A DNA stretch of 64,000 nt. It comes from AEGEAN-183 sp045563675. GTDB taxonomy: Bacteria > Pseudomonadota > Gammaproteobacteria > Magnimaribacterales > Magnimaribacteraceae. The translations under genes were made by a program, and so were the position numbers. Shown in pieces: positions 1 through 8,056 of this stretch. The notes beneath the pieces are model-generated. The model saw nothing but the letters and a program-made list of their open reading frames with translations, did no database searches and had not been told where the DNA came from. Location of the stretch: assembly GCA_045563675.1 (NCBI GenBank), contig JBJLIX010000001.1, positions 682,001-746,000 on the forward strand, in the 5' to 3' direction. The stretch's first letter is position 1, and each line of letters opens with the position of its first letter.

Positions 1-285
1 CATCCTAATAAAGAAAGGACCATAGTGACCATAATCAGCAGGCCACCAGTCTTGAGAATCGGTCATAAGATCATTTAAATCTTTTTTTAGAGATTCATAA
101 TCAAGCTTTTTAAACTCATCTGCATAATTAAACCCTTCTTCCATGGGATCAGATTTTTTATCATGCTGATGGAGTATGTTTAAGTTTAATTGATTTGGCC
201 ACCAATCTTGATTGGATGTACCTGAAGAACTATTGCTTGTTAAGGAGCCATGCATTACTGGACATTTATTTTCATTTTCGCTCAT
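1..285 (-). CDS. katG: Catalase-peroxidase KatG, N-terminal part (cut by window edge)
   Basis: The reverse strand encodes the first 95 residues of a catalase-peroxidase, a cytoplasmic haem enzyme that destroys hydrogen peroxide. Recognisable stretches are CPVMHG near the start, DWWPNQLNLNILHQH around residues 28-42, and DSQDWWPADYGHYGP followed by FFIRM at the edge, just before the family's distal Arg-Trp-His triad. The frame stays open to position 1, so the gene continues outside the window. The start is ATG at 285, preceded by a GGAAGG ribosome site. The unknown gene at 402-803 lies upstream on the same strand and could be co-transcribed. The family call is near certain; activity cannot be judged from this piece. 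Confidence 0.95.
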   Translation of the reverse strand, partial: MSENENKCPVMHGSLTSNSSSGTSNQDWWPNQLNLNILHQHDKKSDPMEEGFNYADEFKKLDYESLKKDLNDLMTDSQDWWPADYGHYGPFFIRM

Positions 286-401
286 TATCAACCTTCCCTA
301 TTAATAATTATTAAGTTAATGTTAAATCTATTCTAAGTTCTTTTTTATCTTCTTTCCAGATTAGTTTTGCTACTTTAATTCAAAAGTATATTTATTAAAA
401 T

Positions 402-803
402 TTAAGCTAAAGATTCAAAAATTGATCTAGGGATTTCTGGAGTACGGACGTTATAGTTTGGGTGTTCTATCCCTGCAAATAAATTTGCACCAGACTGCAA
501 GTCCTTAAACATAAGGCTAGTTAAATTAAAGAGCAGAAAAAAGTCTAAAGACCGTTTGCCTTTATTCTTTTCTTCTTGAACAATTGCATACACACGATCA
601 TTTTCACCCACTTGAACCCAAACTTTTTCTTCTATACCTTTAAAGTTATCTAAATTTTCTTTTTTAGATTTATTTAAACAGTCAATCACTATTTTGGCTT
701 CTAAAGGGCTCGTATCTTTAGATGAAGGGCTTGAGCCTATATTGTTTAAAAACAATGAGACCTTACTTCCAATACTGACTGCGTTTTTATTTGATTCAAT
801 CAT
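402..803 (-). CDS. Hypothetical protein, 133 aa
   Basis: I do not recognise this protein. It is 133 residues with no clear signal peptide. There is one moderately hydrophobic stretch (about residues 87-98, LDFFLLFNLTSL) that is too short and mixed for a confident membrane segment. The centre is rich in Lys and Glu. A plausible ribosome site (AAGGAAACAGG) precedes the ATG at 803. It lies 116 bp upstream of katG on the same strand, so a shared transcript or a role in oxidative stress is possible, but that is positional inference only. Codon use resembles that of its neighbours. Confidence 0.6.
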   Translation of the reverse strand: MIESNKNAVSIGSKVSLFLNNIGSSPSSKDTSPLEAKIVIDCLNKSKKENLDNFKGIEEKVWVQVGENDRVYAIVQEEKNKGKRSLDFFLLFNLTSLMFKDLQSGANLFAGIEHPNYNVRTPEIPRSIFESLA

Positions 804-976
804 CCTGTTTCCTTAAGAAAGAGTTTAAAGTTAAAAAAGGGAAAAAAGAAAAAAAAGAAATCTTACAGATTTTTTGCTGACAATACTATGTAACAAACCA
901 TTGAAATAATAGATGTCTCGTAACTTATTCTATAAAAAAGATAAAAAAAACCTGTTGAAACTAAGTATGTGTATGA

Positions 977-991
977 GATTGATTATCAATC
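977..991. promoter_or_regulatory. Perfect 7-1-7 palindrome, possible operator
   Basis: Positions 977-991 read GATTGATTATCAATC, two perfect 7-base arms around one base. The 7-1-7 geometry and the TGATTATCA core resemble Fur-type sites, but the match to the Fur consensus is only partial. It lies between the divergent unknown gene (start 803) and coaD (start 1044), 53 bp from coaD. Which regulator binds, if any, is unknown. Confidence 0.4.
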
Positions 992-1002
992 AGATTTCTT
1001 TT

Positions 1003-1031
1003 TTAACAAAATATGGGAAAATAGATATAAA
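1003..1031 (+). promoter_or_regulatory. Candidate promoter for coaD
   Basis: TTAACA (1003-1008) and TATAAA (1026-1031) are separated by 17 bp, each matching the sigma-70 consensus at five of six bases. The predicted start of transcription near 1038 leaves only about six bases before the coaD ATG at 1044. It would also exclude the AGGA at 1033-1036 from the message, so either the transcript is nearly leaderless or another promoter is used. Confidence 0.4.
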
Positions 1032-1043
1032 TAGGAATTAACA

Positions 1044-1523
1044 ATGAAAAAAGCTTTGTATCCTGGCACGTTTGATCCTGTAACTTTGGGGCATATAGAT
1101 ATAATTGAAAGAGCTCTTCATCTTTTTGATGAGGTAACCATAGCCATTGCAACCAGTGAATCTAAGACCCCTGTTTTTACTTTAGAGGAGAGAATTAACC
1201 ATATAGAAGAAATCTTCAAAGATAACAAAAAAGTTAGAGCTATAGGCTTTACAGGCCTAGTAGTAGATCTTGCAAAAGAAGAAGATACTAATGTACTTAT
1301 AAGAGGACTGAGAGCAGTTTCTGATTTTGAGTATGAATTCCAGTTAGCAAATATGAATCGTGCAATGTCTCCCGATATTGAGAGCGTCTTTCTGACCCCA
1401 AAAGCAAAATTTTCATTCCTGTCATCTACTTTAGTACGAGAGATAGCTTCAATGGGAGGTCAATTATCTGCTTTTGTTGATCCAATTGTTGAGCAAGCAC
1501 TAAAAAAACGTTTTAAAGACTAA
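1044..1523 (+). CDS. coaD: Phosphopantetheine adenylyltransferase
   Basis: CoaD transfers AMP from ATP to 4'-phosphopantetheine, the fourth step of coenzyme A synthesis, in the cytoplasm. The 159-residue protein has the usual family length. It shows the nucleotidyltransferase signature YPGTFDPVTLGH at residues 6-18 (TLGH is the HxGH-type motif), the substrate-binding stretch RGLRAVSDFEYE in the middle, and the C-terminal SSTLVRE motif. The ATG at 1044 has AGGA seven bases upstream. It converges on mutM with a single base between the stop codons, so no intrinsic terminator fits there. Adjacency of coaD and mutM is common in gammaproteobacteria. Confidence 0.97.
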   Translation: MKKALYPGTFDPVTLGHIDIIERALHLFDEVTIAIATSESKTPVFTLEERINHIEEIFKDNKKVRAIGFTGLVVDLAKEEDTNVLIRGLRAVSDFEYEFQLANMNRAMSPDIESVFLTPKAKFSFLSSTLVREIASMGGQLSAFVDPIVEQALKKRFKD

Positions 1524-1524
1524 T

Positions 1525-2337
1525 TTACACCTGACAATTAGGGCAATAAACACTACTTCTTTGAGATAAACGTAATTCCTTTAAGCAGGTAGAACAATTC
1601 TTGCAAGCCTTTCCACCTCTGCCATAAACCATTAATTCATTTTTAAAATAACCTGGCTTGTTATTACTGTTAACAAAGTCTCTTAAAGTTGTACCCCCTT
1701 TTTTAATAGATTTTCTTAGTGTTGATACTATCTCCAAAGAAAGAGTTTCATAAAGTTCTAGGGTTACTTTCCCTGCCGGCTTAGTAGGTCTAATTCTTGC
1801 TTTAAAGAGTGCTTCATTAGCATAAATATTGCCTACTCCTACTACTACTTTTGAGTTCATAATGAAGTTTTTAACTGGCGTTTTCCTTTTTCTTGAAACG
1901 TCAAATAAATATTTACCATTAAATATATTTCCTAAAGGTTCTGGTCCCAAATTTTTCAATAAAAAATGATTACCAGGATCTTTGGTCCACAAGAAGCAAC
2001 CGAAACGCCTTGGATCACAATATCTAAGAATGGATTTATCTTCGAAAACTATATCTACATGATCATGTTTCCTTATGTCACCATAATTAGTAATCCTAAG
2101 ACTGCCAGACATACCTAAATGAATGATTAAGAACTCCTTAGAGCTTTCAAGTAATAAATACTTCCCACGCCTTTTAATTCCTGAGAATTCTTTATTTATT
2201 AGCTTATTTAATAGTATTTCTACTGGTATAGGCCACCTTAAGGAAGGTTGTCTAACATTTATATTTACAATTTTCTTATTTAAAACATGAGATTGTATAC
2301 CCCTAAGAGTCGTTTCAACTTCAGGTAACTCGGGCAT
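1525..2337 (-). CDS. mutM: Formamidopyrimidine-DNA glycosylase (Fpg)
   Basis: MutM removes 8-oxoguanine and formamidopyrimidines from DNA and nicks the abasic site. At 270 residues it is full length. The N-terminus is PELPEVE, where Pro2 is the catalytic nucleophile after Met removal and Glu3 assists. A conserved Lys lies at about residue 59 in RRGKYLLL. The C-terminal zinc finger has Cys 245, 248, 265 and 268 and contains the QRSS segment typical of Fpg. All key residues are visible. The gene converges with coaD and lies about 70 bp downstream of the tolC-like gene on the same strand. Confidence 0.97.
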   Translation of the reverse strand: MPELPEVETTLRGIQSHVLNKKIVNINVRQPSLRWPIPVEILLNKLINKEFSGIKRRGKYLLLESSKEFLIIHLGMSGSLRITNYGDIRKHDHVDIVFEDKSILRYCDPRRFGCFLWTKDPGNHFLLKNLGPEPLGNIFNGKYLFDVSRKRKTPVKNFIMNSKVVVGVGNIYANEALFKARIRPTKPAGKVTLELYETLSLEIVSTLRKSIKKGGTTLRDFVNSNNKPGYFKNELMVYGRGGKACKNCSTCLKELRLSQRSSVYCPNCQV

Positions 2338-2408
2338 ATTCTTTTTATTATTTTAAATCGTAGATGGCATTGCCAGCTATAAAAATAGATAAAAATATAT
2401 GTTTCATA

Positions 2409-3746
2409 TTAATCCATCTGAGAGCTTACTTTATATAAGTCTTCTGGACTTAAAGATCCTACCGATAAGTTAAGTCTCAATAATGAAATTATGTAGTCAT
2501 ATCTTGACTTAGCATAATCCCTTTGGGCAGCATAAAGTCCTCTTTCTGCTTGAAGTAGATCTACAACATTTCTCGTGCCTACTTCATATCCTATTTTCGT
2601 AGCTTCAAGAGCGGAATTAGCTGAAGTAAGTGCTTGTTTTCTCGCTTTTACATTTGCAGATTGTGTTTGAACATTAAAGTGGTTTGATCTAATTTCTCTT
2701 ATTACAGACCTTTCAGCTATTAGAGCTTGCTGTTTGCTTCTATCATACTGGGCGTAGGCCTGCCTTCTTGAAGAACTCACTGCACCGCCTGTAAATATAG
2801 GCATAGATACTTGAATTGCGTACTGTCGATTATCTGATTCAAGTCCAAAAAGAGGATTTTGGATAAATCCCCCAAATTTTCCCTGTTTACTAGTGCTTTT
2901 AGTCACTCTACCAATAATATCAATCTTCGGAAGATGACCTGATCCACTTGCCCTTGCATTATGTTTTGCAGCATCTGTACTTAATAGGGCAGCTTTCAAT
3001 TGATAGTTGTTAGCCAATCCTCTTTTCACCCAAGATTCCCTTTCAATAGGAGACGGGGGAGGAGTAGAGTAGTCTTCAGATAAAGGTGAAAGAAGAGGGG
3101 TCTCCATTCCAATTACAGCGGTCAATGCCTCTTTAGCAGAATCTAATTGAGCTTCTCTAGAAATTCTGCTAACTATACTCAAATCATAGGCAGCTTGAGT
3201 GTCTTGAACTTCAGTAATTGAAGCAAGCCCCACCTCAAACCTTTTTTTAGCTTGATCTCTTTGTCTGCCTATAGCATCTACTTCTGCTTTAGCTGCACTT
3301 AAACTATCTTTGGCATAAAGAACATTAAAGTAGCTAGTTGCTACTCTTATCATAGTTTCTTGTTGCTGATAGGCAAATTCCGCTTCAGCACTTTTAGATA
3401 AAGATTTTCCTTGTTTAAATTGAAACCATCTATCTAGACGAAAAAGAGGCTGTTGAAGGCTTGCAGAGTGGTTATTTGAGTTATATTCATCTAGTAAATT
3501 TTCTTCAAGACGATATTCGCTCCAAGTAGTAGATCCAGAGACAGATAAGGAAGGCATTAAACCTGCTCTTCCTTGCACTTTATATTCTTTGCCTGCTCTA
3601 AGAGAAGCTTCTGCTGCTTTAAATGTTGGGTCATTTAATAAAGCTAATTCATATATATCTTTTAAATCTTCAGAATTTAGGTTCAGAGAGGTAAGGAGTA
3701 CTGAAGTTGTCAAAGCAAAAATTTTTTTGAGACTATAATAGTCCAT
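2409..3746 (-). CDS. tolC: TolC-family outer-membrane efflux/secretion protein
   Basis: This is an outer-membrane factor that forms the exit duct for tripartite efflux pumps and type I secretion. It has a hydrophobic signal region (residues about 8-22). Two repeated OEP halves follow, with long alpha-helical stretches and conserved pieces such as LxQPLF near residue 97, the VGLASITEVQDTQAAYD region, and YEVGTRNVVDLLQAERGLYAAQRDY in the second half. I chose the ATG at 3746 rather than the one at 3758 because GGAGG sits six bases before 3746 and overlaps the earlier ATG. No membrane-fusion protein or inner-membrane pump is adjacent, so it probably serves several pumps, as tolC does elsewhere. 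Confidence 0.9.
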   Translation of the reverse strand: MDYYSLKKIFALTTSVLLTSLNLNSEDLKDIYELALLNDPTFKAAEASLRAGKEYKVQGRAGLMPSLSVSGSTTWSEYRLEENLLDEYNSNNHSASLQQPLFRLDRWFQFKQGKSLSKSAEAEFAYQQQETMIRVATSYFNVLYAKDSLSAAKAEVDAIGRQRDQAKKRFEVGLASITEVQDTQAAYDLSIVSRISREAQLDSAKEALTAVIGMETPLLSPLSEDYSTPPPSPIERESWVKRGLANNYQLKAALLSTDAAKHNARASGSGHLPKIDIIGRVTKSTSKQGKFGGFIQNPLFGLESDNRQYAIQVSMPIFTGGAVSSSRRQAYAQYDRSKQQALIAERSVIREIRSNHFNVQTQSANVKARKQALTSANSALEATKIGYEVGTRNVVDLLQAERGLYAAQRDYAKSRYDYIISLLRLNLSVGSLSPEDLYKVSSQMD

Positions 3747-3884
3747 AATTTCCTCCATATTATAGGTGTATTAGTCAAGTATAACACCTAAAAGCTTTTT
3801 ACCCAAAATTTTAAACTTATAGCTTAATAACTATCTTATTTTTGATGCTCAAAAGAATTCGCATGAAATTTAGGATTACAACTG

Positions 3885-3890
3885 TATAAT
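3885..3890 (+). promoter_or_regulatory. Candidate -10 element for peroxiredoxin
   Basis: A perfect TATAAT lies at 3885-3890, within AACTGTATAAT. Transcription would start near 3897, giving a leader of about 22 bases that contains the AAGGAG ribosome site before the ATG at 3919. No good -35 hexamer is seen at 16-18 bp. The same 11 bases (AACTGTATAAT) occur upstream of parE. Confidence 0.45.
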
Positions 3891-3918
3891 TTTGATTTAT
3901 TGTCTTTAAGGAGAAAAT

Positions 3919-4401
3919 ATGACCATACAAGAAGGAGATAAGTTACCTGAAATAACTTTAAGCACCATGACTGATGAAGGACCCAAACCTTTGTCTGTCC
4001 TTGAGCTTTGCCAAGGAAAAAAAGTAGTTTTGTTTGCTGTGCCTGGAGCATTCACTCCAACATGCAGTGTTCAGCATCTACCTGGCTTTATTCAGAATGT
4101 TTCTCAACTAAAAGAAAAAGGTGTAGACACAGTGGCATGTATTTCAGTTAATGATCCTTTTGTTATGGCTGCTTGGGGAAAAGATAGAGAAGCAGGTCAA
4201 GATGTCTTAATGATTGCAGATGGCAATGCTGAGTTTACTAAAGCTATAGGTTTAGAGATGGATGGTTCAGGCTTTGGTCTAGGAACAAGGTCTCAAAGAT
4301 ATGCAATGATCATTGATGATGGAGTTGTAACAAACTTGCATGTAGAGAACGGACCTGCTCTTGATGTCAGTTCAGCTGAATCAGTTTTAGAAGTTTTATA
4401 A
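3919..4401 (+). CDS. Peroxiredoxin, Prx5-like
   Basis: A thiol peroxidase of the AhpC/TSA-redoxin superfamily that reduces hydrogen peroxide and organic hydroperoxides. It is 160 residues long, as usual for the Prx5 group. The peroxidatic cysteine is Cys49 in VPGAFTPTCS, with the conserved Pro and Thr two and three residues before it. A second Cys near residue 76 could be resolving, but that is not certain. The C-terminal half has the R-x-A-M-I-I-D-D-G pattern typical of the group. A strong AAGGAG ribosome site precedes the ATG. It is followed nine bases later by a P450 gene, so the two are probably co-transcribed. Confidence 0.93.
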   Translation: MTIQEGDKLPEITLSTMTDEGPKPLSVLELCQGKKVVLFAVPGAFTPTCSVQHLPGFIQNVSQLKEKGVDTVACISVNDPFVMAAWGKDREAGQDVLMIADGNAEFTKAIGLEMDGSGFGLGTRSQRYAMIIDDGVVTNLHVENGPALDVSSAESVLEVL

Positions 4402-4410
4402 TATAAAGTT

Positions 4411-5652
4411 ATGTCTGATAAGCCTATTTTTAACATAGGTCAAATCTGTGAATTAGATAAGTGGGAAACATTTATCAATGGACAGCCTCATGAAATTTTT
4501 ACTAGATTAAGAAATGAGGCACCTGTTTATTGGCATGAGGAGATTTTACCTTTTGAAAATGGGTTTTGGGCTTTAACAAAATACGAGGATATAGTTAAAG
4601 TTTCTAAGGATCCTAAAACATTCTCATCAGCTCAGCCGGGCATTCTGATGACTTATGGAGACCCTGAAGTTGCCGATCCTGCAGCTACAGCTGCTTTAGT
4701 AAGCAATATGATAGCAATGGATCCCCCGCAACATACTGTATATAGGAAGATGGTCTCACCCAGTTTTAGCCCTAAATCTTTAAGAGAAATGGAAGGGGGG
4801 TTAAGAAATAAAGTAAAAGAGTTACTAGAAGGTGTCTCTATGAAAGGGGAGTTTGATTTCGTAACCGAAATATCAGAGAAGATACCATTGTGGGTTTTAT
4901 GTGAAATGATGGGAATAGAAGAATCACAAAGGCAAAGAGTAAGAGAAATAGTAAATAACTTAACGGATGCCTCCTCAAATCAAAACCCGGACAATGCTAT
5001 GCAGATCTGGATAAATTATATGGAACTCTTCAAGATGGGCAGGGATATGATTGAAGAAAGACGAAAAAATCCAACTGATGACTTAATGAGCGTAGTAGCA
5101 AATACAGAAGTAGAAGGAGAGGGTCTGCCACCAGAATTATTAGATGGTTTTATGTTATTAATGGTAATAGCAGGAAATGAAACTACTAGGAATACTATGA
5201 CAGGTGGTCTTATAGCTTTAAACGAAAATCCAGAAGAAAAAGAGAAGCTAATTAAAGATCCAAGCTTGATAGCAAATGCTACAGATGAAATGCTTCGTTG
5301 GGTAAGTTCAGTAATTTACATGAGAAGGACAGCTGCGTGTGATACTGAGTTGCGAGGCCAACTAATAAAAAAAGGAGATAAGCTAATTCTATGGTACGGA
5401 GCTGCTAATAGGGATGAAGAAATATTTAAAGATGCACATCTTTTTAAAGTAGACAGAGAGGATGCAAAGAAACATATAGCTTTTGGGGCGGGTCAGCACC
5501 TTTGTTTAGGTAATAGATTGGGTCAACTTCAGATCAAGGTACTTTATGAAGAGCTTTTGGCAAGGTTTCCAAATATTCAAGTAGTTTCTGAACCTACTAG
5601 AATACCTTCTAATTTTTTGAATGGAATATCTCATTTGAAGGTGAGGGTCTAA
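4411..5652 (+). CDS. Cytochrome P450
   Basis: A soluble bacterial class I-type P450 monooxygenase of 413 residues. Diagnostic motifs are all present: AGNETT in the I helix (residues 254-259), the ExxR pair (Glu293, Arg296), and the haem-binding loop FGAGQHLCLG with axial Cys365. The I-helix sequence has Asn-Glu where many P450s have acid-Thr, as in the CYP families that oxidise terpenoids, steroids and fatty acids. No ferredoxin or ferredoxin reductase is adjacent, so redox partners must be encoded elsewhere. It follows the peroxiredoxin by nine bases. Substrate unknown. No transmembrane anchor is seen. Confidence 0.95.
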   Translation: MSDKPIFNIGQICELDKWETFINGQPHEIFTRLRNEAPVYWHEEILPFENGFWALTKYEDIVKVSKDPKTFSSAQPGILMTYGDPEVADPAATAALVSNMIAMDPPQHTVYRKMVSPSFSPKSLREMEGGLRNKVKELLEGVSMKGEFDFVTEISEKIPLWVLCEMMGIEESQRQRVREIVNNLTDASSNQNPDNAMQIWINYMELFKMGRDMIEERRKNPTDDLMSVVANTEVEGEGLPPELLDGFMLLMVIAGNETTRNTMTGGLIALNENPEEKEKLIKDPSLIANATDEMLRWVSSVIYMRRTAACDTELRGQLIKKGDKLILWYGAANRDEEIFKDAHLFKVDREDAKKHIAFGAGQHLCLGNRLGQLQIKVLYEELLARFPNIQVVSEPTRIPSNFLNGISHLKVRV

Positions 5653-5666
5653 TTCTTATTTATTTT

Positions 5667-5822
5667 TTACAAATAAGAAGTAAGAAATACCATAGAAACT
5701 AACAAAGAAATAAATACTATACCAATAGCCTTATCTCCATCTCTTTTGGCTTTCAAATTTCTTTTGAAATCATTGGGCCCTAGCCTTGATTTACGCTTTT
5801 GCTTAAGTGATAAGTTTTCCAT
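5667..5822 (-). CDS. Small single-pass membrane protein, 51 aa (hypothetical)
   Basis: This reverse-strand ORF of 51 codons has a strongly basic N-terminal half (KQKRKSR, then KRNLKAKRDGDK). A C-terminal hydrophobic segment follows (about residues 33-50, IGIVFISLLVSMVFLTSY), giving a tail-anchored or positive-inside topology. It is the only sizeable ORF in this gap and converges on the P450 gene. No strong ribosome site is seen before the ATG at 5822. I do not recognise the family. The charge and hydrophobic pattern support a real gene, but random AT-rich DNA can produce similar short frames. Confidence 0.5.
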   Translation of the reverse strand: MENLSLKQKRKSRLGPNDFKRNLKAKRDGDKAIGIVFISLLVSMVFLTSYL

Positions 5823-6169
5823 TTATTTTGAATATAATTAATTAGTTAATGAGTTTAATTATATCATTTATAATTATATATATAAATAGATTATGTGAAT
5901 AGTATGTGAAAAATCTACATTTTTAAGGCTTTTTCAGCATCTATTTATTACAAAATTCGTAAATTACTTAAAAAGTATAAAACTCTATATTGCTATATCT
6001 TTCTCTCCTGTTACAAAATATAAAAGGTAGAGTTTCCCATTTCACTATCTTAGTTTGTAAATCTCCCCTTTTTTATTGAATGCTGCGAAAAATAAAACTA
6101 AACACTAACTAAAAAAAATTTCTTAAGCATCTATGGCGGTGACTAACTGTATAATATGCGAAAACCGTA
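5823..6169. other. Gene-free AT-rich stretch upstream of parE
   Basis: About 350 bp without a supported gene. It contains a long-range inverted repeat, AAACTCTA at 5980-5987 and TAGAGTTT at 6028-6035, eight perfect pairs around 40 bases, which is weak evidence for RNA structure. The parE promoter candidate lies at its right end. Nothing resembling a tRNA or a known small RNA was recognised. Confidence 0.4.
6150..6155 (+). promoter_or_regulatory. Candidate -10 element for parE
   Basis: A perfect TATAAT at 6150-6155, in the context AACTGTATAAT shared with the peroxiredoxin promoter candidate. Predicted transcription start near 6162 leaves about eight bases before the parE ATG at 6170, too little for a normal ribosome site. 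No clear -35 hexamer. Confidence 0.45.
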
Positions 6170-8056
6170 ATGGTTAGAAAATATACTGCAGAATCTATTG
6201 AAGTCCTCTCTGGGTTAGACCCAGTACGAAAGAGGCCGGGAATGTATACCGAAACCTCAAGACCTAATCACCTAGCTTTAGAAGTCATCGATAATAGCGT
6301 TGATGAAGCTCTGGCAGGTTTTGCTACAAGAATAGATGTCCAACTAAAAAAGGATGGTTCTCTAGCTGTTAAGGATGATGGAAGGGGAATGCCTGTAGAT
6401 ATTCATCCCGATGAGGGCATTCCAGGAGTCGAATTAATTTTTTCTAGGTTACATGCAGGGGCAAAATTTTCAAATCAAGATTATAAGTTTTCAGGAGGGT
6501 TACATGGTGTAGGTGTTTCGGTAGTTAATGCTTTATCTAGTGAACTTAAAGCAGAAGTTAAAAGAGGGGGAAAGAAGTATTTAATAGAGTTTAAGAATAG
6601 TGAAAAATCAAAAGAGCTTAAAGAAATTGATTCTGTTGGGAAGAACAATACTGGTACTAAAGTAACCTTTGTGCCCGATCCTACTTTTTTTGACTCAGTA
6701 AAGATTTCATCATCTCAGCTTTCTATGGCTTTAAAAGCAAAAGCTGTTTTATGCCCAGGTTTAGAAATAAACTTCAAAGACGAAATTTCTGGAAAGAAAG
6801 AATCTTGGTGTTTCTTGGAAGGATTAGCCAATTATCTTACTGAAAGCAATAAAGGAGGACATCTTATACCCCTAGAGCCCTTTGAGGGAGATCATATGGT
6901 CAATGAGGGTGGTTTAACTTGGGCAATACAATGGGTAGTTGGAATAGAAAATCCTCTTTCTGAGAGCTATGTAAATTTAATACCTACCCCTCAAGGAGGC
7001 ACTCATGTCAATGGATTGAGATCGGGTCTTACAGAAGCTTTAAAGGAGTTCTGTGAATTTAGAAATCTCATACCTAGAGGGGTAAAAATTACTGCTGATG
7101 ATATTTGGATAAATTGTAGCTCTATCATTTCAACAAAATTAAAAGATCCACAATTTACTGGACAGACCAAGGAGAGGCTTTCATCAAAAGAAATAACAGG
7201 TTTTATTTCAGCAATCATAAAAGATGCCTTTAGTCTTTGGTTAAATCAGCACACAAGTGAAGGAGAAGAGATAGCTCAGTTATCTATTTCTAATGCTCAG
7301 GCTAGACTTAAGGCAAGTAAAAAAGTTGAAAGAAAAAAGATAACTTCTGGACCTGTATTACCAGGTAAATTAACTGACTGCACAACAAATAATTTCGAAG
7401 AAGGGGAGCTTTTTCTTGTTGAAGGAGATTCAGCTGGTGGATCTGCAAAGCAAGCCCGAGATAGAACCTTTCAAGCCGTTATGCCCTTAGGAGGAAAGAT
7501 TTTGAATACTTGGGAAGTAGAAACTTCTGAAATTTTGTCTTCTCAGGAAGTGCACAACATATCTATAGCTTTGGGAGTAGAACCAGGATCTGATGACTTA
7601 TCTAAGTTAAGGTACGGAAAAGTTTGTATTTTAGCTGACGCTGATCCTGATGGTTATCATATAGCTGCTTTGCTCTGCGCTTTATTTTTAAAACATTTTA
7701 GGTCTTTGGTAGAGAAAGGAAGAATTTATGTAGCAATGCCCCCTTTGTATAGGATTGATCAAGGCAAAGATGTCTATTATGCACTTGACGATAAAGAAAA
7801 AGATTCTCTAATTAAAAAACTAAAATCATCAAAAAAGAAAGCAAAGGTAGGCATTCAGAGATTTAAAGGGCTTGCAGAAATGAACGCATCTCAGTTGAGG
7901 GAGACAACTATGATTCCCGGGTCTAGAAGATTAGTTCAGCTAACTATTAAGAAAGGGGATAAATCTCTTAATCTAATGGACATGTTGTTATCAAAAAAAG
8001 GAGCTTCTAAAAGAAAGGAGTGGCTCGAAGAAAAAGGAGATCTAGCAAATGGTTAA
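6170..8056 (+). CDS. parE: DNA topoisomerase IV subunit B
   Basis: ParE is the ATPase subunit of topoisomerase IV, which decatenates sister chromosomes with ParC. The 628 residues match the usual ParE length. The GHKL ATPase part has EVIDNSVDEALAG, DDGRGMPVDIHPDEG and GGLHGVGVSVVNALS. The TOPRIM domain has EGDSAGGSAKQARDR and the acidic DADPDG metal motif. ParE rather than GyrB is indicated by the length, the HPDEGIPGVELIFSRLHAG stretch and the overlap with parC. The ATG at 6170 aligns with known ParE starts. The 3' end overlaps parC by eight bases, which suggests translational coupling. Confidence 0.96.
   Translation: MVRKYTAESIEVLSGLDPVRKRPGMYTETSRPNHLALEVIDNSVDEALAGFATRIDVQLKKDGSLAVKDDGRGMPVDIHPDEGIPGVELIFSRLHAGAKFSNQDYKFSGGLHGVGVSVVNALSSELKAEVKRGGKKYLIEFKNSEKSKELKEIDSVGKNNTGTKVTFVPDPTFFDSVKISSSQLSMALKAKAVLCPGLEINFKDEISGKKESWCFLEGLANYLTESNKGGHLIPLEPFEGDHMVNEGGLTWAIQWVVGIENPLSESYVNLIPTPQGGTHVNGLRSGLTEALKEFCEFRNLIPRGVKITADDIWINCSSIISTKLKDPQFTGQTKERLSSKEITGFISAIIKDAFSLWLNQHTSEGEEIAQLSISNAQARLKASKKVERKKITSGPVLPGKLTDCTTNNFEEGELFLVEGDSAGGSAKQARDRTFQAVMPLGGKILNTWEVETSEILSSQEVHNISIALGVEPGSDDLSKLRYGKVCILADADPDGYHIAALLCALFLKHFRSLVEKGRIYVAMPPLYRIDQGKDVYYALDDKEKDSLIKKLKSSKKKAKVGIQRFKGLAEMNASQLRETTMIPGSRRLVQLTIKKGDKSLNLMDMLLSKKGASKRKEWLEEKGDLANG

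Noticed and set aside
3836..4051. Reverse-strand frame across the start of the peroxiredoxin gene
   Set aside because: Covers the peroxiredoxin promoter and active site on the other strand; composition looks like a shadow of that gene.
5653..5679. Hairpin TTCTTATTT / AAATAAGAA as an intrinsic terminator for the P450 gene
   Set aside because: The stem is purely AT-rich apart from one C-G pair and is not followed by a T run on either strand.
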